The notes beneath the pieces were generated by a model. The model saw nothing but the letters and a program-made list of their open reading frames with translations, made no database searches and was not told the origin of the DNA. A program made the translations under genes and the position numbers. Of a DNA stretch of 64,000 bases, positions 1 to 12,425 are shown one piece after another (the stretch's first letter is position 1; each line of letters opens with the position of its first letter). The DNA is taken from assembly GCF_958298935.1 (NCBI RefSeq), contig NC_084935.1, positions 5,280,001-5,344,000 on the forward strand, written 5' to 3'. Source of the stretch: Phragmites australis. Its lineage: Eukaryota > Streptophyta > Magnoliopsida > Poales > Poaceae.

Positions 1-270
1 TTATTTTTGAAAATAGTTTGTTAGCTTCTACAATAAATTTTTGACTTCTCAGCATATAGCTTCTTAGAAAAACGTCTCTCAACGAGTTTCTCAGCTTTAG
101 TTTATTTTCCTCAGAAACCAGAAGTCACTTCTCCAGAATCCCATTTGTTATGACTTCTGGCTTCTTGCAGCAGCAGAAGCAAAACCAGAAGTAGGAAACA
201 AATGGTGCCTAATTTCTGGGCTTCTATCCTGCGCCAGGTAATTCTGCTGGCTCGCATGAACCGGTTCTAT

Positions 271-1020
271 TAGGGGTGGTAATGGATCGGATCAGAATTA
301 AGTGGAGTAAGAACATATCTGATTGAAAATTCAAAATGTGAAATCTGATCTAATCTCGAAAATCAAATCAGGTGCAAATCTATCATTGCCCCTACCCCGG
401 TGGGGACTCAAAACCCGAGCTATCTATTCCCCACTCTACTCGTTCGCCGTCACGAGTTTAGTTTGATTTTCTCCGCACGTTGCATGTGTGCAGCTCCACC
501 ACCGCGACGCCTTCCTCCCATCTAGCTCCAATGTGCGTGCGAGAAGCTCTGCGGCGTAGTTGTCCTCCCGCCCTGCTCGGAACCGACGCTTTAGGAGCTC
601 GATCGGCTGTGCCGCCATCTACTCCTTCTCCGGTCGACCACTTCCCCAACCACGCGGCGTTGATCCCCTCTCTCCACTCAAATGCTGCAGTCGGCATGCG
701 AGGAGCTCGTTTGTGTCACCTTCCTCACATGCCGCTCCAGCCAATAGGGGAGAAGCTTGTTCGTGCCGCTTTGATCCATGGCTACCTTGCAAAGGAGGGG
801 CCACAGACAAGTGGTGGAGCCGCCGAGGAGATAAGGGCCGAGACGCGCGAATGGGCTATATTTGGAGCTCGTGGGGCACCCGTGGGTGCAAATTAGGATC
901 TGAATCTGATTCAGATCGAGAACCCGACCCGATAACCCCGCGGAACGGTTTCTACAGCCGAATCCACCCCCGTTAAGACTGAAACCCGCAGGGCTATGAC
1001 CCGACACACTGCGACCCTTA
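271..1020. mobile_element. Non-autonomous hAT-type DNA transposon (750 bp)
   Basis: The element is flanked by perfect 8-bp direct repeats, GGTTCTAT at 263-270 and 1021-1028, the target-duplication length of hAT elements. Its ends are imperfect inverted repeats: it begins TAGGGGTGGTAA and its other end, read inward, is TAAGGGTCGCAG. The core (about 480-900) is GC-rich and carries overlapping open frames on both strands with no recognisable domain. No transposase is present, so it would need one supplied in trans. The superfamily follows from the 8-bp duplication plus the short TAGGG-type ends and is an inference. Confidence 0.72.
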
Positions 1021-1109
1021 GGTTCTATTCTAGATGCTACCCTAGCTGACTTTTTTCTTGCTCGTCCATTTTTCATTCTAGAACAAAATTGCTAGTTCAG
1101 TGATATATA

Positions 1110-1439
1110 CTCACTTGGTTCAAAAAAATTAGAATATAAGGGGCGGCTTGATAAATCTAAAATTTAGCCTTTAGTTTATCTTAGTTTATTCCATATCCAA
1201 ATATAAGTCGTTTATGATATTATATGGTATCTATGGTGACACTTTGGCTAGCGATTTCTATAGAAATATGTTATTTTAAATATAAAAAATATATAGTGTA
1301 CAAATATTTCTAATATTGAAACATGTAACATCAAGTTTATGATCTCACTATACGTATTTGTTTTTATTTTTGATGGTCAACATAAAAAAAGTCTGACCAA
1401 CATAGCTCCCACAACTACTTACATTTAGAATAGGAGGAA
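1110..1439. mobile_element. Degenerate Stowaway-like MITE
   Basis: The left end (CTCACTTGGTTC, then an AT-rich run to ATAAG) and the inverse of the right end (ATTCCTCCTATTCTAAATG) both resemble the Stowaway (Tc1/mariner) terminal consensus CTCCCTCCGTTC. TA dinucleotides lie at both borders. The interior is AT-rich and non-coding. The ends are diverged, so the call is tentative. Confidence 0.38.
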
Positions 1440-1440
1440 T

Positions 1441-2304
1441 TATCTTCAGGGCTAAAACGCTAATTGTCTGATAGTCTTACGCGGACTCTTTGAATTAGAC
1501 AATCGAATATATTTTTGTGTTGTTATATGAATAATAAAATCACTTTGAATGGCGCCTCACGTGAATAGGAGGCTCAAAGAGTGGTTTTACACTTGCCCAG
1601 GAGACATAGCCCTTCATTCAGTGACATGGTTAAGACTGAATCATAACCAATGGGTCCATGTATACTTGGGTAATTTAAATATTAGGATGGGCATGGTCAA
1701 CTAAGTTCCGTTTACAACCAGCCGGCTTAACCAAGGCACGATAGGGATGCAGGTGGCCGAATCCGGCCTATTGATAAGCATTAGCTTAGCTAAAAGGACA
1801 AAAGATATAGTGGACTAAGGCATCTCCTAATATTCCACTCGGACCGATGTTTTAGGTATTAATTATGTGTCTAGCTAGAAAAACATGTGATGTGACAAGT
1901 AACTTAAAAGGAAGAGAGAATGAGCTTATATCCTATGAAAGAAACTAGTGTTTTGATAAATCAAAGACGGAAGACATCGCAATGTATAGTGTTAGAGCAC
2001 TGTAGTGTCTTCTTCACGTGCTCTCTACCCCATGCTGATCTGTTGCGCTCTCCTCCTTTCTCCTCCATGGCACATGGTCTGGTCACCCCTCTCCTCCCTT
2101 AGCACAAACCAAGTCAATGCACTCACCACCATGGCGTCGATTTCGCCGCACAGCCGCCCATTCCCTTCTCTTGATCCAACATCAGGCTTTTTAATGAAGG
2201 AATAAAACGTATTTTAGCATCTGCACTGAGTTATGCGCGTAACCATTTATTATTATAAAGTTTGATATAACACCTGGCATTCCGGAGAAATTATGGAAAA
2301 ACAA
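1441..2304. other. Intergenic, no gene recognised
   Basis: Two short open frames (1,920-2,205) have no recognisable domain and no supporting splice or codon pattern. Nothing else can be supported here. Confidence 0.5.
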
Positions 2305-2560
2305 GAGTATGCTTACTGGCCGGTCCAGGTCAAGATCGAAGTCTATTACTAAACCGCTAATCAAATTGGATATAAATCTCCATCACTGTTGTTTCCAATC
2401 TTCGATATGCATCCTTTCTAAAAGGCCGATCTTCCGTCTTCTGTAGCAAAGACTAATACCGAATCCAATGGATGCCCTGAAAAGAACCTGTATGAAAGAA
2501 TGTACTTTTGTCTGGTCAAATACTACATCATTTTAACTTAACCGAATAGCCTAACAAAGA

Positions 2561-3830
2561 TGTGAGGAACCATCCAAATAATATTCTAATTAATTATTAA
2601 GTCAATCATTTAAATAATCATGACTACAATGATTCCATAATACAATTCCGGTAGTCACGGCATATGTTTTGTGCTCAAGATTGAAACACATGTCTTTCCA
2701 ACATATGATATCACAACAAAGCTTAAGGAAGAGCGAATAATTAAATTATATTACAAGCATAAGAGTTATTACAATTTACAGAGATACTACGCAACAAAAA
2801 AGTAACATTTTATTTATGAACAACAACAACTAGGTGAAGCCATATGCCCTTAGACTTCATCTAAAATCACGTCACTTGAGTAGATAGCACTACTCTTGCC
2901 TGCTGCCAGCATCAACGAACATGAAGTAGCTGATAACTAACCTTTCCTCGTATGCAAACCTGAAAGAACAGCGTGAGTACGAAGGCAATCGCAAGACTTA
3001 ATCTATATTAGATATATATAATAACCCAACTCCAAGGATTATGCAATTGAGCCATTAGCAAGAAGTATGCCACAAAGTTAAGTAAATTTATATAAGTAAG
3101 CAACCTTAACACCTATGCGTGAGTATCTAGACTTAACAACATATATCTTTCTACCTTGTAACTAATAACAGGAACATAAAGGTAATTAGAAACATAATAG
3201 TCATAGCTGTGAACATAATCATCTCAACCACAACCCAACATACCTTACATTTCCAAAGTCGGAACTCTAAGACTATTGCAAATAGACAAAAAGCATATTC
3301 ATGATCGAGAGCGTGACAATTCAAATTGTTTTTACATCCTGGATGGGGTACTCCTGGACCCACACGACACGAGACTACCGCCGACACAACCCATCAGTTG
3401 CAAGTGATGATTCACATACCAACCGTTCACGTACACACCCTGAACCTTTGTTCCCATATCGAGTAATGTGGAGGCCACCTAGATCTCGAGCGTACGACAA
3501 CTTAACAGACAACGACGATTGCCTAGGGCTAAGAAACGACAGGAAAATGGTAGGGAGACATTTACCTTAGCGTAGAGAAACTTCCTAGCGGATTGGAATC
3601 CTCCGGGAGAGCTTCGATTTCCAGATCGAGCTCCCGTAGCGATGTTGGAGCTCGCGGTGGGAGAAAGCCCGAAGAGACAATTCTGGCGGGGAAAAGAGGG
3701 TGAAGAAGTTAAGGAATCCTTCTAGAAGCTCAGACAAGTATTCACCGACGATCTTCCACCTTTAGACGCGACGGACGAACCTCACCTTCTCTCTCTCTAT
3801 GGTTTGGGGAGAAGGGGGAGTGAGAGAGGG

Positions 3831-3908
<78 letters not shown>

Positions 3909-4176
3909 CGATCAATCCTCTTAAGTGAGCCTCTGCGCTTCTGGCGATCAGACCGCATGACCGCAAGAGTAATCTTGTGCTGAAAACTTGATTCTATTCC
4001 TCAACTTCTATTCTTCTTCATCTCCAAGGCATTTAGGGTTTTCCTACAGAGCTTTAAACTATCTCCAAGTACTTTTGAAATATGTTTAACTCAATTTAAC
4101 AACCAAATACGTATAAACATAATGTCATAATGATTATACATACTTAAGTACGTAATTAGCGTGTTGGGACGTGACA
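2561..4176 (-). mobile_element. Solo LTR nested in the LINE (1,616 bp)
   Basis: The element begins TGTGAGGAACC and ends GGGACGTGACA in plus orientation, so it has TG...CA borders. It is flanked by identical 5-bp repeats AAAGA (2,556-2,560 and 4,177-4,181). The LINE C-terminal coding remnant continues on both sides. No gag-pol, primer site or second LTR is present, as expected after recombination between two LTRs. The orientation and the gypsy-type assignment rest on similarity in style to the longer LTR at 43,364-47,271 and are tentative. It contains the (GA)n tract at 3,836-3,907. Confidence 0.7.
3836..3907. repeat. (GA)n microsatellite, 72 bp
   Basis: An almost pure GA dinucleotide run with one interruption (C at 3,895). 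On the minus strand it produces a spurious Ser/Leu-rich open frame. Confidence 0.97.
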
Positions 4177-5607
4177 AAAGAGCACTAGCCCCAACTAAAA
4201 CATGGTTTATACGTTTTTGACTCACCCTATTAGCCAGCTACCAAACATATTAGAGACACTTATTAGTGGATTTAAGCCAAACATAACTTGAACCACACGC
4301 TAAATAAATTTAGCAGACCGATATTCAAAAAATATATGTTGTATTATTTCCTCATGATGACAGTAACAACATTTGGTACTACCTTCCCAACGCCATTTTG
4401 CTAAATTATCTTTGGTTAGAGTTTTTCCATTAAAAAAACCATATTTAATCTTTAGTGATAGTTTTAGCTCCTAAAGATATAAGTTATTTGGAATGACAAA
4501 TTCACTAACCAAAGCTCTATACATAGATTGGACCGTGAATCTTTCATGCTGATGTAAAGACCGTTGAAACATATCATGATTATCATAAGCTATATAAAAG
4601 CCAACTTAAGAAGCAAGTCATTCCAAGCATCAAGTTATTTTGAATCAGTGTTCTTCTGAAGGCAATATTTAGGGGTCTTATCCTAAACACATCCGTAACC
4701 GTGGCATGCTTCCAGTATGTAATTTGAAATAAGGAAGGATATTGTTGCTTGAGAGGTGTTTGGCTGAGCCAAACATCATTCCAAAATCTTATGTGAGAAT
4801 CACTATTCAAGTTAAAGGAGCCAAGTCTGAGGAAATCATATTTGACTGCCATAAGGCTAGTCCAAAACTGAGAATCTTCATGCCTATGCTCCACTTGAGC
4901 AATTGTTTTAGTTCTTAGATTTTTTTCTTAATAAATCTTGTCACACCCCCTCTTCATTTATCAGCTTAAAGAGTCATTTATTTGCAGTTCTAAGTTGAGA
5001 ATACCTAATCCGTCTTGATCCTTTGGCGTGCAAAGAATGCTCTATTTGCAAGTCTATATTTTTTCTTATGCCCATCACATTGCCAAAAGAAACGAGAATG
5101 ATAATAATATAGTTTCTTTAGAATCCCTTTAGGCACTTGAAAGAAAGAAAGCATAAACATAGGTAGGATACTTGAAACAGAATTTATAAGAACAAGATGA
5201 CCCCTATAAGATAAATACTTTCCTTTCCAACAACTTAATATTCTCTGAAATCTCTCTTCAATTTCTTTCCAACCCTTGTTCAAAAGTCTTTTATGATGCA
5301 TCGGAATGCCTAAGTATTTAAAAGGGAAGAATCCTGATTTACAACCGAAAATTTATGAATACTCAGCCTCATAATCTTTGGCTTTGCCAAAACAAAACAA
5401 TTCATTTTTATGGAAATTTATTTTCAAGCCTGAAAGCTATTCGAAAGCACATAGCAATAGTTTCATATTTTTGGCCGGATCTAAACTGTGATCCATAAAG
5501 AGAACTGCATTGTCAGTATATTGTAAAATAGAGAGACCATTTTCAACAAAGTTAGGGATGACACCTGCAATTTGCCCCTCCTCTTTAGCTCGTTCAATGA
5601 GAATGGT

Positions 5608-7617
5608 TGTAGCATCCAAGTCCCTAGGTAAGTGGTAAGTGTTTCAGTGATTAATATCAACTGTATTATTGTGACTAACAATTTATTTTGAAGGGAATAA
5701 AATTTTAGTTCACAATGATAATTGAATATTCTTGGTCCCTAAGGCAATTATGTGGACGATCAAAGGACTTGTACATCAAGATTAAGATTTTTCTAGTTCT
5801 AAGTGTCACAAAGGAGATGAAGGACACTTAGAGTAGCATATGTTGTTTTTCTTTAGTCTTTTGATCGTACTATAAATAGAAGTTAAAAGTAGTAGCTTGA
5901 CCTAGTGAGTCTAGATTTAGTTTGACGCACACTTGTAAAATTCTAGCATAAGGTAGCTCATAGAAGCCCATGGTTAGGATGTCAAGAAGTTAGAGCTCAA
6001 GAAAGTTTGAATGGACGAGCTCAGAGAAAATTTACCTCGCCGGATGATCCGGTCTATGTGAAGTGATCTCAACGGAGCATATGGTTATCTCAAGATAGAA
6101 AACACTCTAGATGCACTGGATGCTCCGATGAACAAAGTGATGGAATCACCGGATGATTTTCTGGGTGACACATGGCTAAAATTATTAGAAGTGTTACACC
6201 GGATAGTCCTGCGTTAGTGTGGTGAGAGCACTGGACTAATTTCAGCAGAAGGGGAATTGCCAGGAAAAAATGAAGGTCAACTCACCGGATTATCCAGTGA
6301 TGCAACGATGACAGCATCGGACTATTTATTCCAGAGGTGATTCGAAGTTAAGAAATTTGAAGCTCAGTTCACTGGATGGTCCATTGATCATAGTATGTAC
6401 ACCGGATCAATTCTTGCACAGAACAGTTTCTGGTGGAGGGAGAAAGTTCAATCACCGGATGGTCCAGTCAAGGCAAGAAAGGATCAATGGAGTAATATTT
6501 CTAGAGAGGGTTGTTTTGGTTGGTTTGAAGGAGTTCCACTCACCGATATTCCAGTGATGGACAAGTTTTTATACTAGAGCTTTTCTACCAGAGAAGATTT
6601 TGAGGCCAGAAGAAGTTTAACGCACCGGATAGTCCAGTAGTGACATTGAAATTATCACTGGATCATATTTTCCAGAGATGATTGCAGCTGGCAGTTTAGC
6701 TAGTTTGTACACATAGGATGGTCCGGTGTTAGGTTGGTATTCACCGGATGATTTCTCAGCAGTAACGGCTAATGACAGCTTGCACAGTGACAGTGGAAGT
6801 TTATACTCACTGGATTATCCGGTGTGAATAAGAAGGTACTTACCGTATCATCCGGTGTTAACAGAAAAAATAGGTGGTTAGGTAATGACTAAAATTTGGA
6901 TCTCTAGCCTATGAATACCCCTTCACTTTGTTTCATTTGGCTCTCAAGCGACCCAGAGGAGTTCATATACCGTGTGTCCTCAAGAAGTAAGAGAGAGCAC
7001 TTGAGTTATTTTCTAAGTCCCTAATTGAAGATTAAGGACATCAATGGTGCTTGGAGAGTAGTAAGTGTGCATCTTGTTGTAGTCTAGGTTTGATCTTGGT
7101 CAAGTGAAGCTATTGGCTTGTTACTTTTTGTGGTTGGCAATACCTAACTGGTATTTGGTGATTGGAGGTGCCTCGATGAGCTCTTAGAGTTCTTGTGGGA
7201 GCTCCAAAAAGAGTTATGTACTTGATTTGATGCTCGCCAATCTGGAGATGGAGAAGTGACAATCATGATAGAGTACTTTAGTCTTGGTGACTCAAGGGTG
7301 AGCGATATCCTTGTTGAATGCTACAACGAGAACTAGGGGGAGTGCCAACTCCTCGATACCTCAGGGAAAAAATCCAGTGTTCTCTTATCCATCTCTCTAC
7401 TATTTTATAATTTAATTTGAGTATTTACATTCTTGTAAGCTTTAAATTCCATATTTTCTTAGTGTTTTTGCTTGCTTGTTTTATTACCCTCTCCTAACTT
7501 GTTCGTGTAGTCGTATATTCCTTTCATCTAGGCTAAGGTTGTTGTTTGTTCTAGATTTCGGTAGAAGTTTTATTTGCCCAATTCACACCCCTCTTCTTGG
7601 GCCATTCAATCTTTTCA
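5608..7617 (+). mobile_element. Solo LTR, copia SIRE/Maximus-like (about 2.0 kb), nested in the LINE
   Basis: The element begins TGTAGCATCC and ends CAATCTTTTCA. The flanks are ATGGT (5,603-5,607) and ATGGC (7,618-7,622), a 5-bp target duplication with one change. Removing the element rejoins the LINE reverse-transcriptase frame, which independently supports the borders. A TATA box (TATAAATA, from 5,871) gives a plus orientation. The 3' end (CCCAATTCACACCCCTCTTC, then TTTTCA) resembles the LTR ends of SIRE/Maximus-type Ty1-copia elements; this lineage call comes from memory. The R/U5 part contains the CCGGAT repeat array listed separately. No internal region or second LTR is present. Confidence 0.65.
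6030..6865. repeat. Dispersed array of CACCGGAT / ATCCGGTG half-palindromes
   Basis: About a dozen irregularly spaced copies (40-90 bp apart) of a short palindrome-like unit, CACCGGATnnTCCGGTG and variants. Examples lie near 6,040, 6,145, 6,200, 6,290, 6,365, 6,455, 6,540, 6,625, 6,715, 6,745, 6,810 and 6,850. The array lies inside the LTR downstream of its TATA box. Its function is unknown. Confidence 0.8.
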
Positions 7618-8283
7618 ATGGCCAACATATCCATAATCACATTGAACAAGATTGGAGATAGAGAGTCCCCTGTCGCAGACCCTTTTTAGTTTGAAAGTAG
7701 CTTCCTATGTCATTATTAACTTTTATCCCTACACTTCCTCTATAAACCACATGTTCTACCCATGTACACCATCTAGTGGAGAAGCCTTTCATTAGCAGGG
7801 TTTGATGTAAAAAAGTCCATTTTACCTTGTCATAGGCTTTCTCAAAATCCAATTTAAGAATAACACTATCCAGTTTTTTCTATGCATCTCATAGATAGTT
7901 TCATGTAAGATTACTACACCTTCCATAATATACCTCCCGGATAAAAAGTCGGTTTGCATTGGTCTAATGATTTTTTGAGCTACTAAACTAATTCTATTTG
8001 TTAAAACTTTAGTAAAAATCTTGAAGCTAACATTTAATAAGCAGATCGGTCTATACTGCTAAATTTGCATTGTTTCACTACGTTTGGGCAACAAGGTTAT
8101 TACCTCAAAATTTAAGCTAAAAAGAGGCATCACACCAGAATGAAACTCTTTAAATAAAAGCAAAAGGTCATCCTTAATTACTTCCCAGAAATGTTGATAA
8201 AATTATGCAGGAAATCCATCAGGGCCAGGTGCTTTATTAAGTTCTATTTGGAAAATTGCATCTTTAACTTCTTTTTCAGTGAA

Positions 8284-11195
8284 CAACATAATCGTGATCC
8301 AGAGCCAATCGGCCTTTGGCCGAGTAAAGGGTCTGGCTTCGATCTGGCCGCTGCATGAATGTCAACCGGCGTTCATCCATTGTCTTCTGCAAGAGAGTTC
8401 GATGACAAGGAACATATGGCTTGTTTTTGCCTCACCAGCGAAACTTTGTGCGGCACCAGGTGTTGCATCATCGCCTTCATCTCTGCTTTACCTCGCTTGC
8501 ATTTCGCCTCATCCGCCTCCACCCCATGGCCGACCACGACCGCTGGCTTTTCGGTCCGGTGTCGGATCACAGAGCCAAGGTCAACCAGTGCCCTCTCATC
8601 GCCCTCTCCCTTTAACCCAAGCAAAACTAGAGCTCAAATCCTCAGTCCCTTGAGCTCAAATCCAACTACAGGCTAGCATCGCTCCTTGGGAAGTAGCCGT
8701 CAACCCCACCCCCACCCCTCTCCTCATAAGCCACCATAGGACCTCCCTTTCTCTGCTTGTCTTGCATCCGCTATGAGCTTGTGACGACCCTCCCTTCTCG
8801 GCTCCTCAAGCAGCCACCGAAGTTGCTCGATCCATTGCCCCTCTACTCGTTGGTTTGAATGGGTCACCGCAAGAACACATCTCCTCTACCACCTGCTCGG
8901 GCGCCGCCACCGTCGCCGCTAGTTGGTGGGCTACCATGTCAAGCAGTAGCTCTGGCGCTCCTGATTTCTCTAACAACAACCAATCTCCAAATTAATAGTA
9001 AACATGTGCCCCAAAATTTGCCTATGAGTGCAACGAGCATTGCGTGTTTCCTTGTACTGTTGTTGAGATATTGAACATTTCAATTTTTGTATTTGTGTAT
9101 AAATTATACAATTTAGGCAACTAGCGTTGCTGCAGATTAGATTTTCTAGTACATGTACACTCAGTGTTAATTTGGTGCAAATTACCAAATTTTATTGCAG
9201 GCTTCATCCACCTGGTGATTTCATGAATTACTTATAACAATCATAGTTTCCTTCATTCACTGGAGGAGCTAATGCAACGGAAAATACCATTTCGTTGGAG
9301 TTCCTCGGACCTTTGCAACATTCTCACCACTGCAAACACCATAAGATTTCAATGATATCTATTCCTTTTATGTAATACATTTCATTTGGTACGAACCTTA
9401 AAGTTAATTGATCTATTTTTAGTTTTATCATACCTTTTATCAATGTGTTGTTTGAATGGAAAGAGATGCACCGGTATGGAACAATGCAAATTCAACTTGC
9501 TTCTACATATATCAGTTGTCTAGTACTTGGTAAAAGAAAGTAACACTAGTGGCCACATGATTCAAATGAAAGGTTTGGTCACAATTCATACGACAATTGA
9601 TTGTCTTGGAGAACTTCAAGAAATAACCTATAGATACTATGCATTTGAGGCTTGTTTCTAAACATTGTGAGTGACCTAACACACTTTTACCAATAACCAA
9701 CTTAAGGGCCACAAATCAGTTCACTTAGCACGAGTCATGTTTTAGATTTGCAAAAATATAAACAAATAACATATGAATTATACCATGCAAACTTTAGTGT
9801 AAGAGTAAAGAAAAAAGTAAAGAACATGTAGTAACTCAATAAAATTATAGGAAAAATATTTTTCACTTAAAGATAGAGAAAACATATTTAAAAAGTAATA
9901 TGATGTATAAATGTATGAAAGGTTAGTTGAGCAGGCCAAATAGCTAGAAAAACCCCTAAATCCAAAGTTTAAGACACCATCTACCATCGGAGAGAAAAAC
10001 AATTATTAGACAAATAAAAATTATGAAAACTAAATATGAAATTGCATTTGCTATTGAGCACCTAGAAAAGTCCTTAGTTAAAAAAATCTAAGAAAAATGA
10101 TTCTAGAAGCGAGAACTACTTATAGTTATTTTGATAGTGCTATAATATAATTGTCATATAATTAGAGCGGTTACATTTGCATAACATCAACTATATCTTT
10201 GATTAGAGTAAAATATGCTGACGGTCCTCAAACTTGTTCTGTCGTATCATTTAGGTTCCTAAAGTCTGAAATTGCATTTTTAAACTATTAATATTGTCAA
10301 ACAATATCAATCAGGTACATACCATCTCAGCATGGCAAAGGCGACTGATATGACATGCCACGTGGTGCCTAGGTGGAAAAGACAATAAAAATTAGAAAAA
10401 TCAGGAAAATTATAAAAATAAAATAAAAATAAAAAAATTCTAAAAAATCCGGGAAAATAGAAAAATATATATTTAAAAAATTAGAAAAATAGAAAAAATT
10501 AGGGAAAGTTAGAAAAATCAGGAAAAATAATTATGATAAATTTAAAAAATGAGTTTTATTTAGTAAAATAATTTAGAATAATCTGTTTTTAATACTTTTA
10601 GTGTTTCTTTAATTCCTAAAAATCCTTTTCATTCTTGAAAATTCTTTAAAAAACTAGAAAATTCCCAAAAAAAATACCATGAGCCTCCAAAAAATCACAA
10701 GAAAATTCCTACACTGTTCTTTCACCCTTACAAAGCCATATCTCCATCATTGCAACTCCGATATGATCATTTCTTTCACCAATAATTCACAAAAAATAAT
10801 AAAAATCATAATTTGAGTTGTTTGATGTGTTTTTAGCTCCCAACAATTCTCTAGCCTATGTTGCTAAAAACATAATTTTTATCTCATTGCATAAAATCAT
10901 TACTAAAATTATTAAACCAGGGTGATCAAGGCTTCTGGTGAGTGTATGTGTGTGATGAAACTCAAGAACACAAAGAGTTATCCAGGTTCAGACCTTCTGT
11001 AGGATAACAGCCCTACGACTTATATATTTTCTTATGACTTGAATAAACTCGTTACATAGTATGTCCCATGTCTTACAAGCTCAGGCTCCTTTCGATCGCG
11101 AAAAATCATCACACAACCCATTTCCTCCTATCCCCATTGCGTCGTCACTGAGCTCTAGCGGCAATACCTAGCTCATCACTTTCCCCTATATAAAC
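8284..11195. other. Intergenic, repeat-derived, no gene recognised
   Basis: 8,290-8,970 is GC-rich with short overlapping frames and no identifiable domain. 9,000-10,930 is AT-rich. 10,200-10,400 (GACGGTCCTCAAACTTG and following) and 10,930-11,120 (TTATCCAGGTTCAGACCTTC and following) read like fragments of common grass transposons, but no borders were found. Confidence 0.45.
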
Positions 11196-12249
11196 CAAGG
11201 TTCATAAAACCGTTTGGACCTTGAAAATCGCTTGTCGGCGGTTACCGGAAAATCGTGTTTATCATGATAACCGAGTAAAATTCAGCAAAAATTCGCTAAA
11301 AATTCACTCAGTTAAATTTAAAATTCAACAAGAATTCGAATCAAATCAATCGAACGGTAACAGGTCACTTTGCTACGGTTATCGATCGCATTTAGCGATT
11401 TATCGAGTGGTTTTTCCATATTTTTCAAATTATCGGTAACCATTTGAATTCGTTGGTAACCGTTCGGTTTTAGCAATTTATCGAGCGGTTTTCTCAAATT
11501 TTAGTGAAGTTCAACCAAAAAATGGCTCAATCTTGTAAAATCAATAACTAATTCATCTGAGCTTCAAAATCAAGTGAAACAAATTTTGTTGTTTTCCTTG
11601 TAACATGATCTACATGATGAAAGTATTTATACTCATAATAAAGTTGAATAAGTTTTGTGAGAAAATGTATTTGCTAAACCTAGTTAAATGCATAGTTTAC
11701 TCTTTGCTAATAAAAAATCATGAAACCGATTTTGTTAGTCTTCTTACATGATTCTATATCTTTTAAAAAATACATGAACTCATGAAATAGTTATTATTAC
11801 AAGCAGAATTGTGTAGATATGTTGTAATTAGATTAATTCATAACTAATCCATCACACCTCTAAAATTAGTAAAATTATTTTTATTAGTTTACTTATACTA
11901 TACTCTATGTAGGAAAAATAATACATGAAAAGGTTAATTACAGTGTTGTTTCATAACATATTTACTTTATGCTTGTAAAATTTGTAAAAATCATGGAAAA
12001 ATTAATAAAACTCTAAATAAAGTGAAACCAATTTTTAAGATTCTCTTAAGATACTTTCTACACAAGAAAAATATGTGTTTATATGTTAAACTTTTCCTTA
12101 ACATAAGTTGATAAATAAGCTGCACACTTTACCGTGTTTTTTTTAAAATAAATTAAATTCGAAAACCGATCAGTTTCTATTATCGGTGTGGAGCGATAGG
12201 TTTGGTTACCATGATTTTTGAATAGTAACCATCGATAAATTAAACCCTG
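11196..12249. mobile_element. Non-autonomous hAT element, GGTAACC family, copy 1 (1,054 bp)
   Basis: The termini are CAAGGTTCATAAAACCG on the left and, read inward, CAGGGTTTAATTTATCG on the right. The flanks are ATATAAAC (11,188-11,195) and TTATAAAC (12,250-12,257), an 8-bp target duplication with one mismatch. Both subterminal regions are rich in GGTTACCG/CGGTAACC motifs, which may be transposase binding sites by analogy with other hAT elements. The AT-rich core is homologous, in inverted orientation, to the element at 30,376-31,542. There is no transposase coding sequence. Confidence 0.75.
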
Positions 12250-12425
12250 TTATAAACCCCAAAACCAAGTTGCTTCTGCCTCCCCTGCCCTATCCTCACT
12301 CTATGATTTATGTACTCTCGGTGACCAATTTAGGATATGGAGCAAAACAAACATCATAGGAGAAGTGGTCAAATGCATATTAGTTTGCATATAGACGGAA
12401 GGCCCATATTAACCCTTCCCTCCTC

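Larger units (their letters stand above)
2305..8283 (-). mobile_element. Degenerate L1-type LINE (ORF2 remnant) with two nested LTR insertions
   Basis: Read on the minus strand, pieces of a plant LINE ORF2 occur in the right order. Reverse-transcriptase blocks come first: NKAPGPDGF near 8,240, DFEKAYDKVKW near 7,835, KKGLRQG near 7,680, and LQYTDNAVLF near 5,530, where the usual YADD is YTDN. Next come the linker (KGKYLSYRGHLVLINSV, 5,175-5,225), the zf-RVT region (RFWNDVWL near 4,785, then a CxxC/HH pattern near 4,360), and the C-terminal tail (FxQVLFR-like, DRPF) at 2,360-2,520. Many stops and frameshifts make it inactive. The 5' part with the endonuclease is missing beyond 8,283. Its reading resumes on each side of the LTR insertions at 2,561-4,176 and 5,608-7,617, which shows they arrived later. 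No poly(A) tail or flanking duplication was identified. Confidence 0.75.

Noticed and set aside
480..976. Overlapping 130-residue open frames on both strands
   Set aside because: They lie wholly inside the hAT element, are GC-driven, and show no domain.
3742..3966. Ser/Leu-repeat open frame
   Set aside because: Direct translation of the (GA)n microsatellite.
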